A stretch of DNA of 16,876 bases from Kiritimatiellia bacterium (GCA_017646485.1 JAGCML010000119.1:1-16876); one strand, 5' to 3'. Counted from the first letter of the stretch, positions 1 to 8,448 are shown. The notes: generated from the letters alone by a model not told the origin. Numbers and translations: made by a program.

Positions 1-395
1 ATCCCCGCACTCACAAATTGCGCGCGGATATCCTCTGCGCTGTGGACAGGTTGGGTCAAAACTGCGCGCGCCATCTCGACATCATTCGCACGGGCATCGC
101 CGGCACGAATCCACGAATTAAAGGTGTCGCTATACTTGGAAGGCGCCGTTAAGCCCGCAGCTTGGAAGGCTTCGACCAATGGCGCAGTGCCTGTTTTGGC
201 CGTATTCATCCAGTCTGTCGGCGTGAGAGGGCGCTGAGCCAAGGTGGCGGTGAGCGGTGCAACCTTTTCGTTCTCGCTCGGATAGCCCACAAAACCATCA
301 TAGAGAAACCAACCCGCCAACCCAATAAAGAGAAGGGCCACCCCTAAAAAGCGCACTGCATAGTCACGATTAATCACCGTCGTTAACTTATTCAT
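1..395 (-). CDS. Hypothetical single-pass membrane protein (partial, C-terminus beyond window edge)
   Basis: The reading frame starts at an ATG (395-393) behind a GAGGT ribosome-binding site 6 nt upstream and stays open for 131 codons to the window edge. Residues about 11-31 form one hydrophobic segment (YAVRFLGVALLFIGLAGWFL), preceded by a basic/polar N-terminus (MNKLTTVINR). The following part is soluble and probably extracytoplasmic, with Trp/Asp-rich stretches such as PTDWMN and NSWIRAGDA. I recognise no family. The ATG four bases upstream (399-397) is followed at once by a stop, so the start is well fixed. A TGTTATACT extended -10 about 45 nt upstream suggests its own promoter, separated from the ATPase gene by a terminator-like hairpin. 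It is a real gene by start signals and codon texture; its function is unknown. Confidence 0.75.
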   Translation of the reverse strand, partial: MNKLTTVINRDYAVRFLGVALLFIGLAGWFLYDGFVGYPSENEKVAPLTATLAQRPLTPTDWMNTAKTGTAPLVEAFQAAGLTAPSKYSDTFNSWIRAGDARANDVEMARAVLTQPVHSAEDIRAQFVSAG

Positions 396-445
396 TCATG
401 TACCTCAAACGAAACTCACATTTCAAAGACGTCTTTACGGCATCC

Positions 446-451
446 AGTATA
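446..451 (-). promoter_or_regulatory. Extended -10 promoter of the membrane-protein gene
   Basis: The minus strand reads TGT-TATACT, a TGnTATACT extended -10 with no good -35. It lies about 50 nt before the ATG at 395. The same architecture recurs before the ACT-domain gene (5666-5671), which supports it as a real promoter type in this genome. Confidence 0.5.
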
Positions 452-467
452 ACAAAATTCAAGAAAG

Positions 468-489
468 GTGGGAGCATGAATGCCCCCAC
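468..489 (-). terminator. Terminator-like hairpin after the P-type ATPase gene
   Basis: On the minus strand GTGGGGGC and GCTCCCAC pair over 8 bp (one G-U) around the 6-nt loop ATTCAT, 31 nt after the ATPase stop. The T-rich tail (CTTTCTTGAATTTTG) is interrupted, so efficiency is uncertain. Confidence 0.5.
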
Positions 490-519
490 CCATCAGCAAG
501 ATAAGCACGTAAAAGCGAT

Positions 520-3120
520 TCACTTGCGATTTTTACGGTGCCTACGCCTTGGTGCACGAGGCAAAATCGCCCCAATCAATGGAATGCAAGCCGCAATCAA
601 ACCGCACTTTGCCCAGACCATCGGCGCCAATGGCACCGTATTGAAGATACAGCCTGCGTAGGTGACAATAAGCCATTGCAAGAAGAGGGTGAGCAGTAAG
701 GCCCCGATAAGCGCGGGATTTCCCGTAAGCCCATGAAGCGGATTGCCACCTTCTGGTTTCCGTGCGTTGAGCGCATTGGCTAATTGGCAGAGGACAAAGA
801 GGGTGAAGAGCGCAGTAGGTGCCGCCCTTTCGCCAGCTGCTAAGAAGTCAAAGCGCAATTGGGCGAGGGTCAATGCTGCGATGAAAATGCCGGTCACGGT
901 CATGCGCATCGCCATTTGTGGCGTAACCAACGGCGCATCGCGACGAATCGGAGGGCGCTTAAGGAGGTTTTTATCCAACTTTTCAAGGCCTAAGGTGAGG
1001 GCGGGCGGTCCATCCATAATGAGATTCACCCAGAGGAACCAGAGCGCGGTAAAGGGCGAAGGGAGTCCTGCAAGGGCAGCAATCAACACCACAATCACCG
1101 AAGAAACATTCACCGTGAGTTGGAAGAGGATAAAGCGTTTAAAGCCATCTGCAATGCCTCGGCCCCACCGAATCGCGCGGACAATCGTGGAGAAGGCGTC
1201 ATCCAATAGTAGAATATCGCACGCTTCTTTCGTCACTTCGGTGCCGGTGATGCCCATTGCCACGCCGACATCTGCCGCTTTAATGGCAGGAGCATCGTTG
1301 ATGCCATCGCCTGTAACGGCCACGGTCTCGCCTTGCGCCTTTAGGGTCCGCACAACGCGCAGTTTGATGGAGGGAGTCGAACGCGCAATCACACGCACCG
1401 TGGCAAGGGCTTCTGTGAAGGCGGCGTCATCCAACGTTTCTAATTCGGCGGCCGTGACGGCGCGTTTGCCTTCGGGTAACATCCCTAAGCGTTCGGCAAT
1501 CGCACGCGCGGTCAGCAGATTATCACCCGTGAGCATCATCACATCAATCCCTGCGGTGCGACAAGCCGCCATCGCCTCGGGTACTTCTGCACGAACAGGG
1601 TCAGTGATTGCGGCAAAACCATCATACTGCCATGCGCCTTCTGTCGAAGCATGTGCAAAGGCCAACACGCGGCAGGCGCGAGCTTGCCAAGTGGCCATTG
1701 CGGCTTGTGCAGCGGCAAGTGCATCTGGTGTCAAAGCGCAGGCGGCAAGCACGGCTTCTGGGCTTCCTTTCATGAAGGTGCGTGGTGTGGCGCCACCGAT
1801 GCGCGTGAGCATGCGTTTGGTCTCGGAGGAGAAGGGTTCCACAGCGAGAATGGGGAGTGCTTTCCGAATCTGTGAGGGCGAAATGCCTCGTTGCGCCAGG
1901 CCCACAAGGAGCGCACCTTCGGTAGGATTGCCCGTGAAACCTTTTCCATCGGCGGTAAGATCCGCTGTAGCATTCACGCAAACATTCTGGATCATCGTCT
2001 CGCTTAGGGCATCCGTTTCGCCTGTAGCATTCACAAATGCCGCTAAGGTCATGCGATTTTCGGTAAGGGTGCCGGTCTTATCAGAACAGATAAAGGTGAC
2101 GCACCCAATGGTCTCTGAGGCAACCATGCGTTTGACAAGGGCATTCTGTTTGGCCATGCGCAACACATTCACCGCGAGACTCATCGCCACAATGGTGGGA
2201 AGTCCTTCTGGCACGCAGGCAACAACTAAGACAATTGCGGAGATAAAGGATTCGCCCACCGCCATCCAAGTGAGGGCATCAGCTGAGAAGGCTTGCCACA
2301 AGCGGGCGATAAAAACGATGCTCGCAGCAAGGGTTCCTATCAAGGTGACCCATTTACCAAGCGCACTAAGGCGTTGTTGTAAGGGGGTCTCGCCTTGGTC
2401 TTCGCCCGAAAGGGCACCGGCAATGCGGCCAAATTCGGTCTGCATGCCCACGGAGGTCACAACCATACGCCCAGACCCTGCGGTGACAAAGCTGCCTGCG
2501 TAAAGCAGGGTGGGGCGTTCGGCAATCGGGGCGTCGGGAGCAACAGGGGCGTCGGCTGATTTTTCTACGGGGGCAGATTCGCCTGTTAGGGCTGATTCAT
2601 CGGCAATTAAACCGTGCGCTTCAAGCAGACGTCCATCTGCAGTAAGTTTGTCGCCCGTGGAAATAAAGACGATATCACCGACGACTAATTCGGATTGAGG
2701 AATACGGATGCGTTGGCCTTCGCGTAAGACTTGTGGCCGAACATCTGCGCCAATCGCTTGCAGGGCTTCAAAGGCCTTCGCACTACGCCCTTCCATCGTA
2801 ACGGAAATACCAACCGATAACAGAATCGCAATGCCGACGCCTGCGCATTCAATGAAATCAGTTTCGCCTCCCGTAAAGAGATGCACCATATTTACCGCCA
2901 GCAAGATTGCTGCGGCTAAAAGTAAAAGAAGGGTCATGGGTTCGCACAAAGCCGTGAAAAGACGTTGCAGGAAGGTGGTCTTTTTCCCTTGTGCTAAGAC
3001 ATTCGCGCCATAGATTTCGCGCGATTGAACCACTTGGTGAGGGGTGAGTCCAGTGGCGGAATCAACCTGAAGCGCCGCTAAGACTTGCTTCGGTGTTTCA
3101 CAGTAGGCCTGGTTAGTCAT
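520..3120 (-). CDS. P2-type cation-transporting ATPase (Ca2+/Mn2+ exporter type)
   Basis: The 866-residue protein has the full P-type ATPase order: N-terminal cation-ATPase domain (about 5-75), paired membrane helices (about 60-105), actuator domain with the TGES loop at 179-182, helix 4 with PEGLP (304-308), phosphorylation motif CSDKTGTLT with Asp347, nucleotide-binding domain, MLTGDN, the hinge GDGINDAPAIKAADVG, then C-terminal helices. Helix 6 carries NLIMDGPPALTLGLE, the Asn/Asp pair of Ca2+-transporting PMCA/SERCA-like pumps. It should extrude Ca2+ and possibly Mn2+ from the cytoplasm using ATP. Length fits the bacterial PMCA-like family. The ATG follows AAGGAAG by 6 nt. Upstream lies a probable manganese riboswitch, which several bacterial P-type Ca2+/Mn2+ pumps carry, so Mn2+ detoxification is a reasonable inference. 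The exact ion is not decidable from sequence alone. Confidence 0.93.
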   Translation of the reverse strand: MTNQAYCETPKQVLAALQVDSATGLTPHQVVQSREIYGANVLAQGKKTTFLQRLFTALCEPMTLLLLLAAAILLAVNMVHLFTGGETDFIECAGVGIAILLSVGISVTMEGRSAKAFEALQAIGADVRPQVLREGQRIRIPQSELVVGDIVFISTGDKLTADGRLLEAHGLIADESALTGESAPVEKSADAPVAPDAPIAERPTLLYAGSFVTAGSGRMVVTSVGMQTEFGRIAGALSGEDQGETPLQQRLSALGKWVTLIGTLAASIVFIARLWQAFSADALTWMAVGESFISAIVLVVACVPEGLPTIVAMSLAVNVLRMAKQNALVKRMVASETIGCVTFICSDKTGTLTENRMTLAAFVNATGETDALSETMIQNVCVNATADLTADGKGFTGNPTEGALLVGLAQRGISPSQIRKALPILAVEPFSSETKRMLTRIGGATPRTFMKGSPEAVLAACALTPDALAAAQAAMATWQARACRVLAFAHASTEGAWQYDGFAAITDPVRAEVPEAMAACRTAGIDVMMLTGDNLLTARAIAERLGMLPEGKRAVTAAELETLDDAAFTEALATVRVIARSTPSIKLRVVRTLKAQGETVAVTGDGINDAPAIKAADVGVAMGITGTEVTKEACDILLLDDAFSTIVRAIRWGRGIADGFKRFILFQLTVNVSSVIVVLIAALAGLPSPFTALWFLWVNLIMDGPPALTLGLEKLDKNLLKRPPIRRDAPLVTPQMAMRMTVTGIFIAALTLAQLRFDFLAAGERAAPTALFTLFVLCQLANALNARKPEGGNPLHGLTGNPALIGALLLTLFLQWLIVTYAGCIFNTVPLAPMVWAKCGLIAACIPLIGAILPRAPRRRHRKNRK

Positions 3121-3130
3121 GGTTTGCTTC

Positions 3131-3173
3131 CTTTTTAAAAACGAAAAACGCCCGCGTTTCCCACACGAGCGTT
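3131..3173 (-). terminator. Leader terminator (riboswitch expression platform)
   Basis: On the minus strand AACGCTCGTGT pairs with ACGCGGGCGTT (11 bp, two G-U) around loop GGGAA, followed by TTTCGTTTTT, an intrinsic terminator before the ATPase ribosome-binding site. Its 5' arm (plus-strand 3163-3171) is also exactly complementary over 9 bp to ACACGAGCG (plus-strand 3197-3205) at the end of the aptamer-like region. The two pairings exclude each other, as in a terminator/antiterminator switch. Confidence 0.75.
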
Positions 3174-3196
3174 ATCATCTTCAAAGAGAAAAAAGC

Positions 3197-3315
3197 CGCT
3201 CGTGTACGGTTGACGCACCGCACATCGAGTCTCACCGCAATCAATAAACCAGGTTGTTACACCGAGATTGTTGGCTTATTCCGCGCAGGTACGCGTTGGC
3301 TACTCCCTCAATTCG
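3197..3315 (-). ncRNA. Probable yybP-ykoY (Mn2+) riboswitch aptamer
   Basis: The minus-strand leader of the ATPase gene contains the hallmark GGGAGTAGCC (plus-strand 3298-3307), a GCG-TACCT-GCGC hairpin, and the downstream GTGAGACTCG element typical of the second conserved loop of the yybP-ykoY class. It ends at an antiterminator segment. The class binds Mn2+ and commonly precedes P-type cation pumps, which matches the downstream gene. Recognition is by eye from conserved blocks and context; a covariance-model search (Rfam RF00080) would decide. Confidence 0.65.
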
Positions 3316-3619
3316 CCACCACAATAACATATCTTTTAAACGTAAAACAAGAACCTCGTGCAATCTAACCATTTTCTAACAAAAGGGAGTGTTCCACAAG
3401 AGATACTCAAACGCATGCAGCGTTGCACGGAAAGCATCCACTCTCTTTCATCCATCTCCACTTACCATAGCACACACCTGAAACAAGATTAGCCTGAAGC
3501 AAGATGGAGTGCACCCCAATCAATTGGCTACTACAGCGTAAAGCGAAGAAATGTCATCGGCAGAAGGTGGTGTACATGTGAGGTAAAACGTGCACGCACA
3601 GCAAAGCAGAATGTACGCC
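3316..3619. other. Intergenic, no gene seen
   Basis: This stretch lies between the riboswitch and the UPF0210 terminator. It should hold the ATPase promoter on the minus strand, but I see no convincing -35/-10 pair. One half parS-like TGTTCCAC occurs near 3390. Open frames running into it on the plus strand are shadows of the UPF0210 gene. Confidence 0.5.
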
Positions 3620-3653
3620 CCAAAAAGAAAACCCCGCCTCTTTGCAGAAGCGG
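3620..3653 (-). terminator. Intrinsic terminator of the ACT/UPF0210 operon
   Basis: About 30 nt after the UPF0210 stop the minus strand reads CCGCTTC-TGCAAA-GAGGCGG (7 bp, one wobble) followed by GGTTTTCTTTTT. It is a good rho-independent terminator closing the two-gene operon. Confidence 0.8.
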
Positions 3654-3682
3654 TGCGTTTAACAATGAACTGCGGTAATCGC

Positions 3683-5056
3683 TTAGTTCAAGAGCGAGTG
3701 AATCGGTGCGGGGATGTGACCGCCGTGCGCCACGAATTCTTCTTGGCCATCAGGGCAACGCGGTGCCACCACCGTACCGCCACCAAAGAGGCCACCGAAG
3801 TCAAAGTAGTCGCCCACCTTTGCACCCGGCACAGGAATCACGCGGACACCCGTTGTCTTACGTGCAGAGACGCCAATGGCGCATTCGTCGAGGATAATGC
3901 CCGCAAGCGTGCTCGCCTTGATGTCGCCAGGCAACATAATCATGTCGAGACCCACCGAGCATACCGAGGTCATGCCTTCGAGCTTTTCGAGGCAGAGCGT
4001 GCCATTCGTGAGGGCGAGTTCGAGGGTGTGGTCTTCCATCGGAGGAATAAATGCACCCGAGAGGCCACCCACTGCCGAGGAGGCAAAGGCACCGCCCTTC
4101 TTCACGGCGTCATTGAGCATCATCACTGCAGCAATGGTGCCGGGGCAACCAATCTTCTTGATGCCCATAGCTTGGTAGATTTCGCCCACAGAGTCGCCCA
4201 CCTTCGGGGTAGGTGCGAGGGAGAGGTCGAGCACACCGAAGGGCACACCGAGCTTCTTTGCCACATGGCGACCGATGAGTTCGCCGGTGCGCGTCACGCG
4301 GTAGGTGGTGTGCTTAATCTCTTCAGCGATTTCGTCCAAGGTCACATTCGGATCCGCTGCGACGAGCTTTTCAATCGCACACTTCACCACACCAGGACCC
4401 GAAACACCTGCGTTGATCACCACATCGGGTTCACCAGGGCCCAACAAGGTGCCTGCCATGAAGGGATTGTCTTCCGTAATGTTGGCAAAGACCACAATCT
4501 TGGCGCAACCAAAACCGTTGATGAATTCGGTCGCCTTGGAAATCTTGAGCATCGTTTCGGCCACCAAATTGACCGCATCGACGTTGATACCCGCGCGGGT
4601 GGTACCCACATTGATGGAGGAACACACGTGTGTGGTTTCTGCCAAAGCCTGCGGCAAGGATTCAATCAGGGTGCGTTCGCCCGGGGTAATGCCCTTGTGT
4701 ACAATCGCAGAGAAGCCGCCCAAGAGGTCCACACCGAGTTCGCCTGCAGCACGGTCAAGCGCTTTGCAGAGCTTCACAGCAGTCTCAACCGTGTGACCTT
4801 CGAGCAACATCGAGGCCGGAGAAATCGAAATGCGCTTGTTGACCACGTTCACACCGAAGAGGGTCGCAGCATCATTACAGGTCTGAACCAAGTCCTTCGC
4901 CACCGTCATCACACGATTGTAGACCGCCTCAACCATCTTGTCCGGGTCGGGATTCGCGCAACAACACAAGTTGATGCCCATCGTACAAGTGCGCACATCA
5001 AGGTGTTCTTCGTTCACCATGCGCAACGTTGCCATTACAGCTTGATTATTCAACAT
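3683..5056 (-). CDS. UPF0210 / DUF711 (PFL-like) family protein
   Basis: A 457-residue protein beginning MLNNQAVMATLRMVNEEHLDVRTCTMGINL, the characteristic N-terminus of the UPF0210 family (about 450 residues), whose members start with a helix followed by the 'D-R-T-T-M-G-I' segment. Conserved Gly-rich tracts (GGFSAIVHKG, INAGVSGPGVVK, SAVGGLSGAFIPPMED, GGLFGGG) run through it. The fold resembles the pyruvate-formate-lyase barrel, but the molecular role is not established. I chose the ATG at 5056 because GAGGA sits 7 nt upstream and the family N-terminus begins there; the frame is open 17 codons further upstream, overlapping the ACT gene. It starts 10 nt after the ACT gene stops, so the two are co-transcribed. 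This pairing is common across bacteria and suggests the ACT protein senses a ligand linked to the UPF0210 function. Confidence 0.92.
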   Translation of the reverse strand: MLNNQAVMATLRMVNEEHLDVRTCTMGINLCCCANPDPDKMVEAVYNRVMTVAKDLVQTCNDAATLFGVNVVNKRISISPASMLLEGHTVETAVKLCKALDRAAGELGVDLLGGFSAIVHKGITPGERTLIESLPQALAETTHVCSSINVGTTRAGINVDAVNLVAETMLKISKATEFINGFGCAKIVVFANITEDNPFMAGTLLGPGEPDVVINAGVSGPGVVKCAIEKLVAADPNVTLDEIAEEIKHTTYRVTRTGELIGRHVAKKLGVPFGVLDLSLAPTPKVGDSVGEIYQAMGIKKIGCPGTIAAVMMLNDAVKKGGAFASSAVGGLSGAFIPPMEDHTLELALTNGTLCLEKLEGMTSVCSVGLDMIMLPGDIKASTLAGIILDECAIGVSARKTTGVRVIPVPGAKVGDYFDFGGLFGGGTVVAPRCPDGQEEFVAHGGHIPAPIHSLLN

Positions 5057-5066
5057 AACTGGTTCC

Positions 5067-5633
5067 TCAGAGAATCGTCTTAATCGGGGCAATTTCACCC
5101 GTGGCACGGAAGATATCTTCGTGGCAAATCTGCGCCGTAAAGCCCACTTCTGCCATCGCTTGCTTGAACTGAATCTGAATCGTCTTCAAATCCGTGCAGG
5201 GCGCATGAAAGGTCACATACGCTAAGTGCGTCACGCGATTTCCGTCAAACACCGTCGACCAATCTTCAATGTTGATCTTGTGCTTCGCCATGAAGGAGGA
5301 AATGGCCAACATCATGCCAGGGCGGTCCACACCAGCGGTGATCGCCACATAGCGCGTTCCTTCCACCGATGCCGAATGGAGTGCTGCCTCTGGATTTTCC
5401 ATAATCGAGAGTTCTGCACCAGCAGGCAACACCTTTTCAAGCGATGCTCGCAGCACTTCATGCACATCTTCGCTATGATTCGTAACGAAAATCAACGAGA
5501 AAAAGCCGCTCACAATCGTCTGACGCATGTCAGAAATATTGCCCTTCAAATCCACAATCGTGCGCGCAATATCACTCGTCAAACCGACTTTATCCGGTGT
5601 AATAACAGAAACAAGATACTTAAAATCCGCCAT
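5067..5633 (-). CDS. Double ACT-domain regulatory protein
   Basis: 188 residues holding two ACT domains in tandem: the first about 4-85 (KYLVSVITPDKVGLTSDIARTIVDLKGNISDMRQTIVSGFF) and the second about 95-175 (RYVAITAGVDRPGMMLAISSFMAKHKINIEDWSTVFDGN). The layout is like GcvR and other small-molecule-binding ACT proteins. ACT domains usually bind amino acids and act allosterically; the ligand here is unknown. There is no separate catalytic or DNA-binding domain. The ATG at 5633 is preferred over an in-frame TTG at 5645 because GGAG lies 6 nt before the ATG and the ACT strand begins directly afterwards. An extended -10 promoter lies about 35 nt upstream. It is the first gene of the operon with UPF0210. 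Confidence 0.9.
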   Translation of the reverse strand: MADFKYLVSVITPDKVGLTSDIARTIVDLKGNISDMRQTIVSGFFSLIFVTNHSEDVHEVLRASLEKVLPAGAELSIMENPEAALHSASVEGTRYVAITAGVDRPGMMLAISSFMAKHKINIEDWSTVFDGNRVTHLAYVTFHAPCTDLKTIQIQFKQAMAEVGFTAQICHEDIFRATGEIAPIKTIL

Positions 5634-5665
5634 AAGGCACTCCAATCCAAATAATTATCACATGA

Positions 5666-5671
5666 AGTATA
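5666..5671 (-). promoter_or_regulatory. Extended -10 promoter of the ACT/UPF0210 operon
   Basis: The minus strand reads TGC-TATACT (TGnTATACT) about 33 nt before the ACT-gene ATG, giving a short leader. No strong -35 is visible, as expected for extended -10 promoters. Confidence 0.55.
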
Positions 5672-5723
5672 GCAAAAACACGCCAATCACGCACCCCCAT
5701 CAACGCATTAACACACCCTTTTT

Positions 5724-5982
5724 CCACGCGTATACACCCAAATCTCACCATTCGTTCAATGATAATAGCGAATGAGTCTGGTCTTTTTCCACGCGTATAC
5801 ACCCAAATCTCATCCCAAGCAGTCTGAATTACTACTCCAAATCGCACCTCTTCCATGCAGCTACACACCAGAAGCGCATCATGATGTATCTCAACAAACA
5901 TTACTGCGAAATCTTTTCTGCATACACATTCACCCAAATAGCCCGCCTTTCCCCTCTCCTTTCTCACTCTTTTCAATCGGAA
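5724..5982. repeat. Degenerate tandem repeat, about 65-bp period, four copies
   Basis: Copies start near 5724, 5789, 5853 and 5918. The first two share an exact 24-bp core (5724-5747 and 5789-5812, beginning CCACGCGTATACACCC); the third and fourth are diverged (CCATGCAGCTACACACC; CTGCATACACATTCACCC). Later parts of each unit also align loosely around a TACT..AAATC motif. The period is not a multiple of three, and frames crossing it are not conserved, so I treat it as non-coding. Confidence 0.65.
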
Positions 5983-6620
5983 ATAAGGATAATGTCGGAT
6001 AAACACCGAATCGGTTGTGGAACACGATTTAAAAAGAAATAAAAAGGTCCTTAATCCTTGTGGAACTTTTCTAACACTATTTTCAAATTTTGTTTTCTGC
6101 GAAAATTCAAAATAAATTAACCCGCATTTAAGGAAATATTCTCTTAGAGATGAAAATGTCCCAGGTGAAGTTATGGTGAATTGTGGAAGGTTTCTTTTTG
6201 AAGAATTGAAAGAAACACTTTGACTTTGGAAGAAAGTTCCACGTCTCATTTAGAATGATAAAGGTGTGGAACACGTCAGGGGGTGTCATCTTTTATTCTT
6301 TTCTCCAGTAGAACAAATTATCAAGGCCAACTTGGTTCGCTTGAGTGTGCTACTGATTTCACCCACAAGGATTACGATTTTGGGCGTAAAATCATTGGCG
6401 TGTTTGTCTTTGTGGTGTAACCTTGTGAGAATAGAGGATACAATATGGAGAGCTGTTCCTCGGCGCATTGATTTCGTCATAGCGAATCTGAAAGGAAATA
6501 GAATCGAACATAGTACCAGTGGCATAGGTGTTCAAATGCAATAGGGAATTTATATTCACGCAATTAAGGTTCGTCGTCATCGATTTTAAAGAGGGATGGT
6601 CTTGGTTGAGCAAATGCAAA
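5983..6620. other. Gene-free stretch with scattered TGTGGAAC half-sites
   Basis: No frame here has both a start signal and coding texture. Several TGTGGAAC or GTTCCACGT words (near 6015, 6059, 6236, 6266) resemble half of the parS palindromes found in mnmG, but none forms a full site. Otherwise I see nothing. Confidence 0.4.
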
Positions 6621-6890
6621 TTAAAAGAGGAGATAAACAATCCATAGCGTTAAGCTCAAGGTCCATCCGAAGAGGAGTGCCACCAACACCCCAATCACAT
6701 GGACGCTGTTTCCACCTTCCATCCAAAGGAGGTCCGCATTTGAGCAGGGCTGGAGTCTATTCAATTCATCTGATACCAACACCATTCCGGCTTCCATCAA
6801 CCTTTCATTGTAATTATCCTTGATTGGGGTTGCGCACCATGATCTCAATATCCACAGTGCAAGGAGAGAAATCCATTCGTATGTATTCAT
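6621..6890 (-). CDS. Possible small two-helix membrane protein, or gene remnant
   Basis: A frame of 89 codons from ATG 6890 encodes MNTYEWISLLALWILRSW at the N-terminus and a strongly hydrophobic C-terminal segment (VHVIGVLVALLFGWTLSLTLWIVYLLF, the last about 27 residues). These flank a polar middle with two Cys. I do not recognise it. It could be a small inner-membrane protein. A GTG start at 6914 would add 8 residues. No good ribosome-binding site precedes either start, and the gene stands alone among repeats and non-coding sequence, so it may be a remnant. The clean separation of hydrophobic ends and polar centre is the main reason to list it. Confidence 0.35.
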   Translation of the reverse strand: MNTYEWISLLALWILRSWCATPIKDNYNERLMEAGMVLVSDELNRLQPCSNADLLWMEGGNSVHVIGVLVALLFGWTLSLTLWIVYLLF

Positions 6891-6914
6891 TCTGAAAGTA
6901 GAAAAGAATGACAC

Positions 6915-7288
6915 CTATCACCGATAAAATGTAGTGGAAGAATAGAAAGCAAACATTAGGGCATGGTGACATGAGAATCATAGCCATCCTTTCATAGAGG
7001 TAACATAAAGGATGGTGTCATTAGGAGATGATGCACTATCTGTGCAGAGGCCAATACGATAGCAATAGTAGGGAGAAGTGACTACCACAATCTTATTGCA
7101 TTACAACCACAACTTAAAGCTGTTCCTTCCTCTTTAAATCATGTGATGACTGTTGCATTCAAAGACAAACATCAATACGTTCGTTTACCAGGATACATAG
7201 CACGTTGTTTGATGAATGCAGCATCCACGAAGAGGGATTAATCAATATCCTTACACGAAAGGTGTCATGTAATGATGGAGATGTTCGC
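6915..7288. other. Gene-free stretch
   Basis: I see no gene here. A 31-codon plus-strand frame around 7148-7240 (MTVAFKDKHQYVRLPGYIARC...) has protein-like composition but no ribosome-binding site and no recognisable relatives. It may be remnant coding sequence. Confidence 0.35.
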
Positions 7289-7918
7289 GGTGACGTGCTT
7301 TGGTGGAATGATGGTACGTTGTAGTGAAGGGTTATCCTGATGCATTAAACTCTGCGTTAGGATGATTCGTGTTTACGTGAACGAGAATAGAGACATGCTT
7401 CGAGATGAGTTATTAGGGGAATGGTAGAAGAGAATGGAAGACTTGAAGATCATCGGTGTTAATGATGACGTGCTTTGATTAAATGGTAGTTCGCTGTAGT
7501 GAAGGTTTATCCTGATGCGTTAAACTCCGCTTGATGATGATGTGTGTTTGTGTTAACGAAGATAGAGACATGCTTCAAGATGAGTTATTAGGGCAATGGC
7601 AGAAGAGAATGGAAGGCTTGAAGCTAATCGGTGTTTATGGTGAAGTGCGTTGGTGAAGTGATGGTGCGCTGTGATGAAGGTTTATCCTGGTGCATTAAAC
7701 TCTGCGTTAGGATGATGTGTGTTTGTGTTAACGAAGATAGAGACATGCTTCAAGATGAGTTATTATGGTTGTGGCAGAAGAGAATAGAAGACTTAAAACT
7801 AATCGGTGTTCATGGTGACGTACTTTGATGAAATGGTTGTTCGCTGTAATGATGGTTTATCCTGGAGCGTTAAGCTCTACGTTAGGATGATGTGTGTTTG
7901 TATGAATGAGAATGGCAT
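7289..7918 (+). repeat. Tandem repeat, exact 175-bp period, about 3.6 copies
   Basis: Copies start at 7289, 7464, 7639 and 7814, exactly 175 bp apart; the fourth ends near 7918. Shared blocks include GGTTTATCCTG, ATTAAACTCTGCG and AGAGACATGCTTC. Read on the plus strand each unit holds a frame of about 60 codons (MFMVKC...VRC.EGLSW.IKLCVRMMCVCVNE.RDML) that ends about 20 nt inside the next unit. It is open in copies 3 and 4 but broken by TGA/TAG/TAA in copies 1 and 2. Because 175 = 3x58+1, each copy is one frame out from the last. Either it is a decaying array of duplicated small genes or a non-coding satellite. Confidence 0.8.
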
Positions 7919-8264
7919 TGTTTTTCTACACATCTTTTCACTGAAATCAACGGGAGAGTGCATACATCATTTTAGCCTTATTGTTTATTCATTATGGAAG
8001 AATGTTGCACGGTTTGTATGGGCAAGGTTCACATCTTCGTAAAATGTGTTAGGCATGGTGTGATAGATTTAGAAGATGTTAATATCAAATTCAAGGTATT
8101 AATTATCTTATTTGAAAGAAGTAAATGAGGATTAAATTCCAACTCTATGAGTATCCACAAGCGTCTCATCTTAAAGCTTTTGGGAAGTTCCCATCAGATT
8201 AGTTTCTTTGCGCGCCATCAAAAGATCCATCCGCTCACACATAGCGACTACTTACGAAGGCTGT
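7919..8264. other. Gene-free stretch
   Basis: This joins the 175-bp array to the foldable direct repeat. Frames of 70-80 codons exist but lack ribosome-binding sites and recognisable motifs. I see nothing else. Confidence 0.4.
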
Positions 8265-8448
8265 GGTTCGGGTTGCGCACATCTATGTGTGCTGCGGCTC
8301 GCCGCATTAACGCTTCTTTCCCTTTTCGCCCTGGAAGTGCCCTCGCTCGCAAAGCGCAGGAAATAGGGTGAAGGATTACAGCTGAAGGTGAGCGAGTGAA
8401 GCGAGCGCAGTAAACCAGGGGATATTTTCAGCCCTGAAAGGACGATAA
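8265..8448. repeat. Foldable direct repeat, copy 1
   Basis: About 184 bp, repeated at 8614-8797 with roughly 80-85% identity by eye. Inside are TGCGG-CTCG-CCGCA, and TTCGCCCT pairing at a distance with AGGGTGAA (one G-U), enclosing a GC-rich segment with CTCGCTCGC and GCGCAG. The motif GAGCGAGTGAAGCGAGCG follows. Short frames across both copies are not conserved around starts, so it looks like structured non-coding DNA or RNA rather than a gene. Confidence 0.7.

Noticed and set aside
743..2503. 586-codon plus-strand frame
   Set aside because: It is antisense to the P-type ATPase gene, whose motifs are unambiguous; the composition (Ala/Arg/Ser-rich) is that of a shadow.
3590..5083. 497-codon plus-strand frame rich in His, Arg and Cys
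   Set aside because: It is antisense to the UPF0210 gene; no start signal and shadow-like composition.
5620..6249. 209-codon minus-strand frame upstream of the ACT gene
   Set aside because: It runs through the degenerate 65-bp repeat and the ACT promoter, overlaps the ACT start, has no ribosome-binding site and no recognisable domain.
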